A stretch of 64,000 bases of DNA. Origin: Ferdinandcohnia sp047246645 (GTDB lineage Bacteria; Bacillota; Bacilli; Bacillales; Bacillaceae_L). The stretch is from assembly GCF_047246645.1 (NCBI RefSeq), contig NZ_JBFOKR010000014.1, forward strand, positions 97,922-161,921, given 5' to 3'. Numbering within the stretch: position 1 is the stretch's first letter; each line of letters starts with the position of its first letter. Under the pieces are notes generated by a model. That model made no database searches. It saw nothing but the letters and a program-made list of their open reading frames with translations, and was not told the DNA's origin. This document shows, in pieces, positions 39,061 to 49,283 of this stretch. A program made the translations under genes and the position numbers.

Positions 39061-40104
39061 ATGAAGGCAGCTATTATTGGAGTAACCGGCTACAGTGGAA
39101 TTGAATTACTACGATTATTGGCTAATCATCCCAATATACACGTTCACTCTGTGCATTCTTCATCTCAGACAGGTATGAAGCTTTCAGAGGTCTATCCACA
39201 TATAACTAGTCTAGCAAACTATTCATTAGAAAGCATTGATATTCCGAAACTCGCTAGCGAGGTTGACATCGTATTTATCGCAACTCCCTCAGGGGTTTCA
39301 ACAACGATTGTACCAGAGTTACTTAAGCATGATGTGAAAATTGTTGACTTGTCTGGTGATTATCGAATCAAGGATCCTGCTACTTTTGAAGAGTGGTATA
39401 AGCATCCTGCGCCAAAGCAAGTGGATATAAACCAGGCTATATATGGCTTATCTGAATGGAATAAAGAAGATATTAAGAATAGCAAATTTATCTCGAACCC
39501 GGGTTGCTATCCGACAGCTACCCTATTGGGTCTAGCACCGTTGGTTCAAAATAAACTAATTGATGAGAAATCAATCGTCATTGATGCAAAATCTGGTATC
39601 TCCGGGGCTGGCAAAAGCCCATCAAGAACTACACATTATGCAGAATCGAATGACAACTTTTCCATTTACAAAGTGAATCGTCATCAGCATATACCCGAAA
39701 TTGAACAGGCGTTGAAAGGATGGGATGATGAAGTTCCTTTTGTTACCTTCAGCACACATCTTGTTCCGATGACTAGAGGTATCATGTCAACTATTTATGT
39801 AAATAGTAATTCAGCAAATACTACTACATTAGAAAGTTTGCATGAATTATATAAAACAAGTTATGAAGATTCACCATTTGTTCGAATCAGGGAAATAGGA
39901 AACTTTCCATCCACAAAAGAAGTGTACGGAACGAATTTCTGTGATATAGGTCTAGCGTTCGACCCTCGAACGCAACGAATTACGATTGTTTCTGTTATTG
40001 ATAATCTTGTAAAAGGAGCAGCAGGTCAGGCAATTCAAAATGCGAACCTGATGTTTGGATTAGATGAAATGACAGGATTACAACTAGTCCCGCTATTTCC
40101 ATAA
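39061..40104 (+). CDS. argC: N-acetyl-gamma-glutamyl-phosphate reductase
   Basis: 347 residues. NADPH-dependent reduction of N-acetylglutamyl phosphate, third step of the cyclic arginine pathway. The Rossmann motif is IIGVTGYSGIELLRLL. The active-site Cys is in SNPGCYPTATLLGL (about 148), and the conserved His is in VNRHQHIPEIEQ. AAGGAGG before the ATG. First gene of argCJBD-carAB-argF, in the B. subtilis order. Confidence 0.97.
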   Translation: MKAAIIGVTGYSGIELLRLLANHPNIHVHSVHSSSQTGMKLSEVYPHITSLANYSLESIDIPKLASEVDIVFIATPSGVSTTIVPELLKHDVKIVDLSGDYRIKDPATFEEWYKHPAPKQVDINQAIYGLSEWNKEDIKNSKFISNPGCYPTATLLGLAPLVQNKLIDEKSIVIDAKSGISGAGKSPSRTTHYAESNDNFSIYKVNRHQHIPEIEQALKGWDDEVPFVTFSTHLVPMTRGIMSTIYVNSNSANTTTLESLHELYKTSYEDSPFVRIREIGNFPSTKEVYGTNFCDIGLAFDPRTQRITIVSVIDNLVKGAAGQAIQNANLMFGLDEMTGLQLVPLFP

Positions 40105-40167
40105 GGTGAGATTATGTTATAAATCTTGTTCTTAGATCGCTTTTCTATTAAAAAGGAGTGACTTTGC

Positions 40168-41397
40168 TTGTTAGATACGAAAGATATTGAAATTGTAAAA
40201 ATAGAAGAAGGTTCAATTATTACTCCAAAGGGATTCAAGACGGCTGGTGTTCATGCGGGGTTACGTTATGCAAAGAAAGATTTAGGTGTAGTTATTTGTG
40301 ATGTTCCGGCAAGCTGTGCGGCAGTGTATACGCAAAGTCACTTTCAAGCACCACCTATTAAGGTAACAAAGGCAAGTATTGCGGTGGAGAATAAATTACA
40401 AGCCGTTGTTATTAATAGTGCATGCGCGAATGCTTGTACAGGTGAACAAGGCTTGTTGGATGCCTATGAAATGAGGTCTGAAACTGCAGCGCATTTCGGA
40501 ATCGAGGATCATCTGGTGGCGGTTTCTTCAACTGGAGTAATTGGTGAACTATTACAAATGGATAAAATAAAAAGCGGGATTAAAATGCTTCAACCTACTT
40601 CTAGCAATGAAGCAGCAGAGGCATTCCAAACGGCTATTTTAACCACAGATCTTGTTATGAAGAAGACATGTTATCAAACAGAGATTGATGGGAAAACAAT
40701 AACTGTTGCTGGAGCTGCAAAGGGTTCAGGTATGATCCATCCGAATATGGCGACAATGCTTGGATTTGTAACTACAGATGCAAATATTGATTCAGAAACA
40801 TTACAAACTGCTATGAAATCTGTTACTGATGTAACATTTAATCAAATAACGGTAGATGGTGAAACATCTACGAATGATATGGTGTTAGTGATGGCAAGTG
40901 GCTTAGCTGGAAATGAAACACTCACACCTGAGCATCCAGAATGGGACCAATTTATAACTGCTCTGCAATCAACCTTTGAAGACTTAGCAAAGCAAATTGC
41001 GAGAGATGGTGAAGGTGCTACTAAACTAGTAGAAGTGAATGTTGCTGGTGCTGCTTCAAATGACGAGGCAAGGATTATTGCAAAGAAAATTGTTGGATCC
41101 AGCCTTGTGAAAACAGCGATTTACGGTGCAGATGCAAACTGGGGAAGAATTATAGGAGCAATCGGACATAGTTCCGCTACTGTAAATCCAGATAGTGTTG
41201 ATATTTCAATCGGATCGATTCAAATGCTAAAAGGAAGTCAGCCAGTTGCATTTTCGGAAGAGCTTGCAAAGGAGTATCTACAAAGTCCTGATATCGTCAT
41301 ATCTGTTGACCTTCATTTGGGAGAAGGCTTCGGAACTGCATGGGGCTGTGACTTAACCTATGATTATGTCAAAATCAATGCAAGCTATCGTACGTAA
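40168..41397 (+). CDS. argJ: Glutamate N-acetyltransferase / amino-acid acetyltransferase
   Basis: 409 residues, a bifunctional ornithine acetyltransferase precursor that recycles the acetyl group. It self-cleaves before the Thr of HPNMATMLGF, giving alpha and beta chains. That motif and KGSGMIH are present, as are DVPASCAAVYT and SACANACTGEQG. Start TTG at 40168, about 8 bases after AAGGAGTGA. Confidence 0.96.
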   Translation: MLDTKDIEIVKIEEGSIITPKGFKTAGVHAGLRYAKKDLGVVICDVPASCAAVYTQSHFQAPPIKVTKASIAVENKLQAVVINSACANACTGEQGLLDAYEMRSETAAHFGIEDHLVAVSSTGVIGELLQMDKIKSGIKMLQPTSSNEAAEAFQTAILTTDLVMKKTCYQTEIDGKTITVAGAAKGSGMIHPNMATMLGFVTTDANIDSETLQTAMKSVTDVTFNQITVDGETSTNDMVLVMASGLAGNETLTPEHPEWDQFITALQSTFEDLAKQIARDGEGATKLVEVNVAGAASNDEARIIAKKIVGSSLVKTAIYGADANWGRIIGAIGHSSATVNPDSVDISIGSIQMLKGSQPVAFSEELAKEYLQSPDIVISVDLHLGEGFGTAWGCDLTYDYVKINASYRT

Positions 41398-41407
41398 GGA
41401 GGATCTT

Positions 41408-42184
41408 ATGGACACCATAGTAATTAAATGTGGAGGCAGCATCCTCTCAGAGCTTTCAGATTCCTTTTTCACAAGTATTAAAGAGTTGAAGAATAATGGT
41501 TATAAAGTAGTTATCGTTCATGGCGGAGGCCCTGAAATTGGTCAAATGCTTGCTTCTCTTTCTATTGAAAGTGAATTTGTAAATGGATTGCGGAAGACAA
41601 CGTCTGAAGTGCTGGATGTTGCTGAGATGAAATTATCCGGGACAGTTAATAAAAAGCTTGTTTCCCTACTTGGAAAGGCGGGAATTCAAGCTGTTGGGCT
41701 CTCAGGCTGCGATGGATCACTATTACAGGTGAAACCAATTGACCTTGAATCCCTCGGATATGTTGGGGAAGTAACAAAGGTAAATACACAGTTTTTACAA
41801 CAAATGTTAGAGTTGGATTATGTTCCGGTTATTTCTCCAATTGGGATTGATGAGAACTTTTCAAAGTTTAATATAAATGCAGACACAGCAGCGGCCAGCG
41901 TTGCAATTGCATTGGAAGCCAAACACTTACTGTTTGTTACAGATGTAGACGGAATTATGAAAAATGGTGAAGTGTTACCTGCCCTTTCGACAACTACTGT
42001 TCGTGAATTAATAGAAGAAGGCACGATATATGGGGGCATGATTCCAAAGGTCAAAGCAGCACTCTCAGCCCTTGAGACCGGAAGTCTACACGAAATTACA
42101 ATTATCAATGGAAAAGATTCCTTAGTAGCAATGGACGGTAGCTTAAAAGGAACAAAAATTGTTAAGGAACTTGAGGTGGTATAA
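41408..42184 (+). CDS. argB: Acetylglutamate kinase
   Basis: 258 residues of the amino-acid kinase fold. IKCGGSIL near the N-terminus and VIVHGGGPEIGQML hold ATP and substrate, with FVTDVDGIM and GGMIPKVKAAL further on. It phosphorylates N-acetylglutamate. The frame is open upstream from 41360 inside argJ, but AGGAGG fixes the ATG at 41408. It overlaps argD by one base (TAATG). Confidence 0.97.
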   Translation: MDTIVIKCGGSILSELSDSFFTSIKELKNNGYKVVIVHGGGPEIGQMLASLSIESEFVNGLRKTTSEVLDVAEMKLSGTVNKKLVSLLGKAGIQAVGLSGCDGSLLQVKPIDLESLGYVGEVTKVNTQFLQQMLELDYVPVISPIGIDENFSKFNINADTAAASVAIALEAKHLLFVTDVDGIMKNGEVLPALSTTTVRELIEEGTIYGGMIPKVKAALSALETGSLHEITIINGKDSLVAMDGSLKGTKIVKELEVV

Positions 42185-43335
42185 TGGATGCGCTTTTTCC
42201 AACCTATGCTAGATGGGATGTTACTGTTGAATCTGCAGAGGGTGCAATCATTATTGATAAGAACGGAAAATCATATTTAGATTTTGTATCAGGGATTGCT
42301 GTGTGTAATCTTGGACATCGACATCCTGCTGTTGTTGAATCAGTTCAGAAACAGTTAGAAAAATTTTGGCATGTGTCCAATTTGTTTCACACAGATATTC
42401 AGCAGGAAGTTGCACAGAAGTTAGTAAGTAACTCTGATTTAGATGCTGTTTTTTTCTGCAATAGTGGGGCTGAGGCAAATGAAGCTGCTTTAAAACTAGC
42501 GCGAAAGTATACACAAAAATCGAAGGTGATTACCTTTAAGCAATCATTCCATGGGAGAACCTTTGGAACAATGGCTGCAACTGGTCAAGAAAAAATTCAC
42601 AAGGGGTTTGGCCCTCTTTTACATGAGTTTGTCTACCTTCCTTTTAATGATTGTGAAACCTTAGAACAAACAATGGATGATTCAGTTGCTGCAATTATGG
42701 TTGAGGTTGTGCAAGGTGAGGGTGGAGTTGTTCCAGCGACTGCTGGTTTTCTAAAAACAATTGAAAAGCTTTGCCAGGATTATGAGGCATTATTCATCAT
42801 TGATGAAGTTCAAACAGGTATTGGTAGAACAGGGAAAGCCTTTGGATATCAGCATTTTGAAGTATCACCTGATATTGTAACGGTTGCAAAAGGGTTAGGT
42901 AGTGGCTTGCCTGTTGGAGCAATGTTGGGCAAGGCAAAACTTAAGGAAACTTTTGGACCGGGTTCCCATGGATCAACCTTCGGAGGAAATCCTATTTCAC
43001 TTGCTGCAGCTAAAGCAACATTAGCAACCATTTTTACAGATAGCTTTTTAGAAGAAGTAGTAGAAAAAGGTGCATACCTGAAACAAGAACTAAGTAAGGC
43101 ATTAGAAAATCAAGAATGGGTAACAGAGATCCGAGGTATGGGATTAATGCTGGGAATTGTCTGTAAAACTGATGCAGGAGAGGCAATTGCTGCCCTAAGA
43201 AACGATGGACTACTCGTTTTACCGGCAGGACCAAATGTTATTCGATTATTACCTCCATTGACTGTTTCTTATGAACAGTTAGATCAGGCAGTCAATATAA
43301 TAAAAAGTACACTTGTTACTGAGTATATTGTATAA
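42184..43335 (+). CDS. argD: Acetylornithine aminotransferase
   Basis: 383 residues, class III PLP enzyme. FCNSGAEANEAALKLAR binds the cofactor phosphate, IIDEVQTGIGRTGK holds the PLP Asp, and the Schiff-base Lys is in TVAKGLGSGLPVGAM. It transaminates N-acetylglutamate semialdehyde. Translationally coupled to argB. A strong hairpin follows, before carA. Confidence 0.97.
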   Translation: MDALFPTYARWDVTVESAEGAIIIDKNGKSYLDFVSGIAVCNLGHRHPAVVESVQKQLEKFWHVSNLFHTDIQQEVAQKLVSNSDLDAVFFCNSGAEANEAALKLARKYTQKSKVITFKQSFHGRTFGTMAATGQEKIHKGFGPLLHEFVYLPFNDCETLEQTMDDSVAAIMVEVVQGEGGVVPATAGFLKTIEKLCQDYEALFIIDEVQTGIGRTGKAFGYQHFEVSPDIVTVAKGLGSGLPVGAMLGKAKLKETFGPGSHGSTFGGNPISLAAAKATLATIFTDSFLEEVVEKGAYLKQELSKALENQEWVTEIRGMGLMLGIVCKTDAGEAIAALRNDGLLVLPAGPNVIRLLPPLTVSYEQLDQAVNIIKSTLVTEYIV

Positions 43336-43358
43336 AACTCAGTTATGAGTGTTGAATG

Positions 43359-43407
43359 CTGGCAGGTTTATTAATATAGACCTGCCAGGAAAAATGAATT
43401 TTTTTTA
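43359..43407 (+). terminator. Hairpin between argD and carA
   Basis: Perfect 9-bp stem (43359-43367 with 43380-43388) with 12-base loop. The T run (43400-43407) begins 11 bases after the stem, so it may be a weak terminator or processing site separating argCJBD from carAB-argF. Confidence 0.6.
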
Positions 43408-43413
43408 CTTATT

Positions 43414-43451
43414 AATGCATAAAAATACATTTGTGTAAATAAAAATACGAG
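43414..43451 (+). promoter_or_regulatory. Two ArgR/AhrC boxes before carA
   Basis: AATGCATAAAAATACAT (43414-43430) and GTAAATAAAAATACGAG (43435-43451) fit the arginine box core and are 21 bp apart, two helical turns. They lie directly upstream of the carA ribosome site. Confidence 0.7.
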
Positions 43452-43459
43452 GTGGAGCA

Positions 43460-44536
43460 ATGAAAGGCTACTTACATTTAGAAAATGGTGAAAGCTTTGA
43501 AGGGACACTATTTACGACAAATCAAACGACTTTTATAAATGGAGAGGTCGTGTTTTTTACAGGAATGACGGGGTATCAAGAGGTATTAACCGACCCTTCC
43601 TATAAAAATCAAATAATAGTGTTTACGTATCCACTCATAGGAAACTATGGAATAAATGAATTTGATTTTGAAAGTAAAAAACCACATGTTGCGGGTGTTA
43701 TTGTGTATGAAACAAAAGATACCTTCTCACATTATAAAGCAAAATATTCTTTGAAGCAGTATCTTGAAAAATGGAATATCCCTTTACTTACACATATCGA
43801 CACCCGTGGCGTTGTGAAAAGAATTCGCACTGAAGGAACTATGCAAGCCGTTATTTCGCAACAAACCGAAACTAATGAGGAACTATATAGTCCTTTTACT
43901 AATCCAGTTAGTGAAGTAACAAGTCAACAAATTCAAACGTTTGGTACTGGTGAAAATCACATCGTGCTTGTTGATTTTGGTTTTAAAAAATCAATCTTGG
44001 ATGCTTTCTTAAACAGAGGCTGTAAAGTAACTGTTGTCCCGTATGGAACTTCATACGAAGTAATTAAAGAGCTTTCTCCCGATGGAATCGTTCTATCAAA
44101 TGGACCAGGGGATCCTAAAACTCTACAAAATTATATACCTACGATTAAAAAAGTGATTGAGAAATACCCTACACTTGCGATTTGTTTAGGTCATCAATTA
44201 GTAGCGTTAAGCTTAGGGGGAGATACGAAAAAGCTGAAATTTGGTCATAGAGGTGCAAATCAACCTGTTTCCGATTTGTTAAATAAGAAAGTTTACATTA
44301 CTTCACAAAACCATAGTTATGTGGTAGATGAAGAAAGCTTGAAAAACACAGGTTTAAAAGCACGTTTTAAAAATTGCAATGATGGTTCCATTGAAGGAAT
44401 GTCTCATATAAGTCTTCCAATATTAACAGTCCAATTCCATCCCGAAGCTCACCCAGGTCCTGTAGAAAGCAGCTGGATTTTTGACGAATTTATACAAAAT
44501 CACTGTGAAATTAGGAGAGAAAAATTATATGCCTAA
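43460..44536 (+). CDS. carA: Carbamoyl-phosphate synthase small subunit, arginine-specific
   Basis: 358 residues. An N-terminal domain with VVFFTGMTGYQEVLTDPSY, then a class I glutaminase domain: nucleophile Cys in LAICLGHQ, His and Glu in VQFHPEAHPGP. It supplies ammonia to CarB. Its place in the arginine operon and the ArgR boxes make it the arginine-specific, not pyrimidine, enzyme. GGTGG precedes the ATG. It overlaps carB by 8 bases. Confidence 0.96.
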   Translation: MKGYLHLENGESFEGTLFTTNQTTFINGEVVFFTGMTGYQEVLTDPSYKNQIIVFTYPLIGNYGINEFDFESKKPHVAGVIVYETKDTFSHYKAKYSLKQYLEKWNIPLLTHIDTRGVVKRIRTEGTMQAVISQQTETNEELYSPFTNPVSEVTSQQIQTFGTGENHIVLVDFGFKKSILDAFLNRGCKVTVVPYGTSYEVIKELSPDGIVLSNGPGDPKTLQNYIPTIKKVIEKYPTLAICLGHQLVALSLGGDTKKLKFGHRGANQPVSDLLNKKVYITSQNHSYVVDEESLKNTGLKARFKNCNDGSIEGMSHISLPILTVQFHPEAHPGPVESSWIFDEFIQNHCEIRREKLYA

Positions 44537-47500
44537 AGATTCTACAATACAATCAATACTAGTCATTGGATCAGGACCCATTGTTATCGGGCAGGCTGCG
44601 GAATTTGATTATTCAGGTACTCAGGGCTGTCGTGCACTGCGAGAAGAAGGGTATAAGGTTATTTTAGTAAACAATAATCCAGCAACCATAATGACAGATG
44701 AAGTAAATGCAGATCTGGTTTATTTTGAGCCATTAACAATAGAAAGTCTTGAGAAAATAATTGAAAAAGAACGTCCAGATGGAATACTCGCTACACTTGG
44801 CGGCCAAACAGGATTAAACTTAGCCTTTGGCCTTTATGAAAAGGGAATTTTAGATAAATACAATGTAAAGGTATTAGGGACTCCGATTGCTTCTATTAAA
44901 AAAGGAGAGGACAGAGAGGCTTTCCGAAGCTTAATGAATGAGCTGAAAGAACCAGTTCCTGATAGTGAAATTGTTACAACAGTTGAGGAAGCAGTATCAT
45001 TTGTAAAACAAGTAGGTTTTCCAGTCATTATTCGACCTGCATACACATTGGGGGGAACAGGAGGAGGCATTGCTCACGATACACAGCAGCTACTTCAGTT
45101 AACAACGAATGGTTTGTCCGAAAGCCCGATTACTCAATGTTTAATTGAAAAGAGTATTGCAGGATATAAGGAAATAGAATACGAGGTTATGAGAGACAAA
45201 AAGGGTACGTGTATTACGATCTGTAACATGGAAAATATAGATCCGGTAGGTATTCATACTGGTGATTCAATTGTAGTTGCGCCATCTCAAACGCTTACGG
45301 ATGAAGAATACCAAATGCTACGTACAGCTTCTATTACAATCATTTCAGCATTAGGAATTGTGGGCGGGTGTAATATCCAATTTGCATTAGATCCAAATAG
45401 TAAACAGTATTATTTAATTGAAGTTAATCCACGTGTAAGTCGTTCATCGGCGTTAGCATCAAAAGCAACAGGATATCCAATTGCTAAAATGGCAGCAAAG
45501 CTTGCAGTGGGGTATACGCTTGATGAGTTGATTAATCCAGTTACAGGTAAAACATTTGCGAGTTTTGAACCAGCGTTAGACTATGTGGTTGTAAAGTTCC
45601 CGCGCTTTCCATTTGATAAATTTAGTGACGTTCCTAATGTATTAGGTACACAAATGAAAGCAACTGGTGAGGTCATGGCTATTGATCGAAACTTAGAAAG
45701 CGCCATACAAAAAGCTGTACATTCTTTAGAAGGCGAGAATGAAAGCTTATATCTACAGACTATTGTTGGCAAAAAGACCGAAGAGTTAGTTGAATTAGTT
45801 CAAGTAGGACACCAAGAGAGGTTCTTTGCTATTTTAGAACTTTTAAGAAGAGGAGTTAACACTACAGAAATTCATTCCCTATCAAACATCGATTACTATT
45901 TTCTACAAGCCTTTGAAAATTTAATACAAACTGAAAAAGAAATTCGAAATAAGACATTAGATGAAATGACAGTTGACTTTTTAAAGGAAGTAAAAGAAGT
46001 AGGATTTTCCGATGAATATATAGGGTTTTTATGCGATATCGAAGAGAAGGAGATTCGTCAAAAACGTAAAGAAATGGGAGTTCTCCCAAGCTATAAATGT
46101 GTTGATACCTGTGCTGGTGAGTTTACAGCACAAACTGCTTATTATTATTCCAGCTACTATGGAGAAAGTGAACTTGATGTTTCGGATAAACCAAAGGTAC
46201 TGATTTTAGGTTCAGGGCCAATTCGAATCGGTCAGGGCATTGAATTTGATTATAGCTCAGTTCATGGGATACTTGCGCTTCAGGATGAAGGCTATGAAAC
46301 ATTGTTGATGAATAATAATCCTGAAACCGTAAGTACTGATTTTGAAATTGCAGATAAGTTATTTTTTGAGCCTCTAACAATTGAGTATGTGTTAAATGTT
46401 ATTGATGCGGAAAATGTAGACAAAGTAATTGTCCAGTACGGTGGTCAGACAGCGATTAATTTAGCAAAAGGGCTAGAAGAGGCTGGCGTTTCGATTGTTG
46501 GAATTAGCCATGATGTGATAGATCAATTAGAAGACAGAGATCGCTTTTATCAGTTACTAGAAAAAGCAAACATACCCCATTTGCCAGGTGAAATTGCTTC
46601 CAATGGAGCTGAATTAGTGCAAAAAGCTGCCCTATTAGGTTACCCACTATTACTAAGACCGTCCTATGTAATTGGAGGCAAAGGAATGCATGTGATGAAC
46701 AATGAAGAGCAACTGACAGCCTTTGTTAAAAATATACCGACTCATTCGTTTCCACTTTTACTAGACGCTTATGTCCCGGGGTTAGAGATTGAAATAGATT
46801 TACTATCTGATGGAGAAGAAGTTCTTATCCCAGTTATTATTGAACATGTTGAAAAAGCGGGTGTGCATTCTGGAGATAGCCATGCGATCATCCCAGCTAT
46901 TTCGTTAGCTGAAAAAGATAAACAATCGATTTATTTTTATGCAAAAACAATCGCACAGGAACTACAGTTTAAAGGAATTATGAATATCCAATTTGTAGTA
47001 GATAACAACAATATCTATGTGCTAGAGGTAAATCCACGTGCAAGTCGTACAGTTCCAGTAGTAAGTAAGATAACAGGAATCCAGATGATACAAATTGCAA
47101 CAAAGCTTATATTAGGAAAAAAACTAACAGACTTCTCAGCAAAATTTGGGTTGATGACAGACTTGCCGTACTTTACTGTTAAATACCCTGTGTTTTCAAC
47201 CTACAAACTAATGGGGGACCCAACAGTTGGGCCAGAAATGAAATCTACAGGAGAAGGAATATGCATTGCTGAAACTATTGATGAGGCGTTAACAAAGGTC
47301 TTTCATAGTTATCTTTTATCAAAGCCCAAAGCAACTGAGATATTTATTGATGTAGACGTAGTACCTGAAGGCCTCCAAGCTTCCATAGAGGAGGTTGGCT
47401 TATCTTTACAACATAGAGCTACCTTTTCCGAATGGGTAAAAAGTGAAAGTGCACTGGCACTTGTTAGCCTGAAAAATGATTCCCAAGCAAAAAGAGACAA

Positions 47501-47654
47501 AATACAAGCTAATCAAAAAAGAATTCAAGTATTTACGCAATTAGAGACTTTATATGCATTTATAAGGGCGTATCGAAACTCATCATTTTCGGTCATGTCT
47601 ATTCAAGAACGAAGAAGTACTTATACCCAAAAGAAAGAAGTGGTTACCAAATGA
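44529..47654 (+). CDS. carB: Carbamoyl-phosphate synthase large subunit, arginine-specific
   Basis: 1041 residues, two homologous ATP-grasp halves. The first starts at ILVIGSGPIVIGQAAEFDYS and the second at VLILGSGPIRIGQGIEFDYS, each followed by the NNNP motif. A short MGS-like C-terminal domain (about 930-1041) is reduced compared with the UMP-regulated PyrAB, in keeping with an enzyme not controlled by pyrimidines. ATG at 44529 follows TTAGGAGAG inside the carA gene. It ends overlapping argF by 4 bases. Confidence 0.97.
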   Translation: MPKDSTIQSILVIGSGPIVIGQAAEFDYSGTQGCRALREEGYKVILVNNNPATIMTDEVNADLVYFEPLTIESLEKIIEKERPDGILATLGGQTGLNLAFGLYEKGILDKYNVKVLGTPIASIKKGEDREAFRSLMNELKEPVPDSEIVTTVEEAVSFVKQVGFPVIIRPAYTLGGTGGGIAHDTQQLLQLTTNGLSESPITQCLIEKSIAGYKEIEYEVMRDKKGTCITICNMENIDPVGIHTGDSIVVAPSQTLTDEEYQMLRTASITIISALGIVGGCNIQFALDPNSKQYYLIEVNPRVSRSSALASKATGYPIAKMAAKLAVGYTLDELINPVTGKTFASFEPALDYVVVKFPRFPFDKFSDVPNVLGTQMKATGEVMAIDRNLESAIQKAVHSLEGENESLYLQTIVGKKTEELVELVQVGHQERFFAILELLRRGVNTTEIHSLSNIDYYFLQAFENLIQTEKEIRNKTLDEMTVDFLKEVKEVGFSDEYIGFLCDIEEKEIRQKRKEMGVLPSYKCVDTCAGEFTAQTAYYYSSYYGESELDVSDKPKVLILGSGPIRIGQGIEFDYSSVHGILALQDEGYETLLMNNNPETVSTDFEIADKLFFEPLTIEYVLNVIDAENVDKVIVQYGGQTAINLAKGLEEAGVSIVGISHDVIDQLEDRDRFYQLLEKANIPHLPGEIASNGAELVQKAALLGYPLLLRPSYVIGGKGMHVMNNEEQLTAFVKNIPTHSFPLLLDAYVPGLEIEIDLLSDGEEVLIPVIIEHVEKAGVHSGDSHAIIPAISLAEKDKQSIYFYAKTIAQELQFKGIMNIQFVVDNNNIYVLEVNPRASRTVPVVSKITGIQMIQIATKLILGKKLTDFSAKFGLMTDLPYFTVKYPVFSTYKLMGDPTVGPEMKSTGEGICIAETIDEALTKVFHSYLLSKPKATEIFIDVDVVPEGLQASIEEVGLSLQHRATFSEWVKSESALALVSLKNDSQAKRDKIQANQKRIQVFTQLETLYAFIRAYRNSSFSVMSIQERRSTYTQKKEVVTK

Positions 47655-48610
47655 CAGCAGTTTGGAAACAGAGCAAAAAGAATACGTTAAAGGGGAAGGA
47701 TTTTATAACACTCATAGATTTGTCTCAGGATGAAATCTTTGACCTATTAGACCTAGCATTGGAATTAAAGCAAGCCCATCAAAAAAGGGAAGAAACCTCT
47801 TGTTTAAAAGGGAAAACACTTGCCATGATTTTTGAAAAGCCTTCAACACGTACAAGAGTTTCTTTTGAAGCCGGTATGCTTCAACTTGGAGGCAATGCTT
47901 TATTTTTAAATAGCAATGACCTTCAGTTAGGAAGAGGAGAGACGATTGCCGATACAGCAAAGGTGCTATCCCAGTATGTGGATGCAATCATGATCCGTAC
48001 TTTTGAACATGAAAAAATAGAAGAATTGGCTAAACATGCAAGTATTCCTGTTATAAACGGATTAACAGAGGATTATCATCCTTGCCAAGCACTAGCGGAT
48101 TTGCTAACAATATATGAGCTGAAGAAAACCTTTAAAGGTAATAAGCTTGTATACATCGGGGATGGAAATAATGTTGCTCACTCACTTTTAATTGGTGCTG
48201 CAAAAGTAGGGCTAAATTGTACAGTTGTTTGTCCAGAGCAGTATGAACCAAAGATGGAAATCGTTCAAACAGCTAAAGAAATAGCCAAAAAAACAAGTGC
48301 GAAAATCGAGGTTAGTCATAACCCGGAGATTGCCATGAAAGATGCTGACTTTATTTATACCGATGTATGGGCAAGTATGGGGCAAGAAAAGGAACAACAA
48401 GAGAGAGTTAAGGTATTTATGCAGTATCAAGTTAACGCAGAGCTTGTCTCAATAGCAAAAAATTCATATACTTTTATGCATTGTTTACCTGCACATCGTG
48501 GAGAAGAGGTAACCGAAGAAATTATCGACGGATCTCATTCAGTTGTTTTTGAGCAAGCTGCAAACCGTTTACATGTTCAAAAAGCAGTATTAAAGACATT
48601 ATTAGCTTAA
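47651..48610 (+). CDS. argF: Ornithine carbamoyltransferase
   Basis: 319 residues. Carbamoyl-phosphate motif EKPSTRTRVSFE, DYHPCQALADLLT, and the ornithine-binding HCLPAHRGEEV are all intact. It makes citrulline from ornithine and carbamoyl phosphate. The ATG overlaps the carB stop as ATGA. argG and argH are not in the window, as in B. subtilis, where they lie elsewhere. Confidence 0.97.
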   Translation: MTAVWKQSKKNTLKGKDFITLIDLSQDEIFDLLDLALELKQAHQKREETSCLKGKTLAMIFEKPSTRTRVSFEAGMLQLGGNALFLNSNDLQLGRGETIADTAKVLSQYVDAIMIRTFEHEKIEELAKHASIPVINGLTEDYHPCQALADLLTIYELKKTFKGNKLVYIGDGNNVAHSLLIGAAKVGLNCTVVCPEQYEPKMEIVQTAKEIAKKTSAKIEVSHNPEIAMKDADFIYTDVWASMGQEKEQQERVKVFMQYQVNAELVSIAKNSYTFMHCLPAHRGEEVTEEIIDGSHSVVFEQAANRLHVQKAVLKTLLA

Positions 48611-48721
48611 AAAGAGCAAAGTATGTGCGAACCGATTCTCTAATGTCCCAATTAGCCTCTCATGTTTTGAATCAATAGTGGGAATAGTAAGGATGTACTA
48701 TTAACCAAAAGGAGGCTAATC

Positions 48722-48901
48722 ATGGGGCAAAGTCATGAATTTCGCTCAGGTCATAAAGCACCTAATAACGGGATTTATGTGGAAATTGGAGAGCAAGGCG
48801 ATATGGTGAAGAATCCAAAGAGTGTTAAGTTAAATGCTGGTGATCCATTTCCAGAGACTTCGAATCATAACCGCAAATGGACATACAAAAGAAAACCTTA
48901 A
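48722..48901 (+). CDS. yjzC: YjzC family protein
   Basis: 59 residues, MGQSHEFRSGHKAPNNGIYV at the start, then EIGEQGDMVKNPKSVKL and AGDPFPETSNHNRKW, which match YjzC as I recall it. AAGGAGG lies 6 bases before the ATG. Function unknown. Its position after argF is the same as in B. subtilis. Confidence 0.9.
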   Translation: MGQSHEFRSGHKAPNNGIYVEIGEQGDMVKNPKSVKLNAGDPFPETSNHNRKWTYKRKP

Positions 48902-48911
48902 TATGAAGTGA

Positions 48912-48938
48912 AAAAAAGACCCAAATCGGGTCTTTTTT
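48912..48938. terminator. Bidirectional terminator between yjzC and yjzD
   Basis: AAAAAAGACCC pairs with GGGTCTTTTTT around a short loop in the convergent gap. Confidence 0.92.
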
Positions 48939-48943
48939 GATTT

Positions 48944-49132
48944 TTAATGATGTGGATCCTCTACAGGTTCGTTTGGAATAACTGCACCTAAAATGATAAT
49001 AAGTGCTGTAACAATCACAGCTACTACTGAAGCAGTAGCAAAACTATATGTAGCCCCCTGCATCGCTCCAATAACATAAGATGCCATTTGGATTAAGAGG
49101 AATGTCCAAAAGAATGTCCAAAAATAGCGCAT
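48944..49132 (-). CDS. yjzD: YjzD family small membrane protein (DUF2929)
   Basis: 62 residues, two transmembrane helices (MRYFWTFFWTFLLIQMASYV, then TASVVAVIVTALIIILGAV) and a short acidic-His tail PVEDPHH. The family is DUF2929 with no known function. ATG at 49132 follows GAGGTG; an open frame extends seven codons further without a ribosome site. Confidence 0.85.
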   Translation of the reverse strand: MRYFWTFFWTFLLIQMASYVIGAMQGATYSFATASVVAVIVTALIIILGAVIPNEPVEDPHH

Positions 49133-49283
49133 TATTTTCACCTCGTTAAACACAATCTGTAATTAGTTTACCACAATTGTAAGCGATAAGAAAAGATATT
49201 TCGTAGGCGTTCCTCCCTTTCATCTTACTTTATAAAACATACAGTATTAATGAAGCAATGAATCAGTTATAGGAGAGAGGATT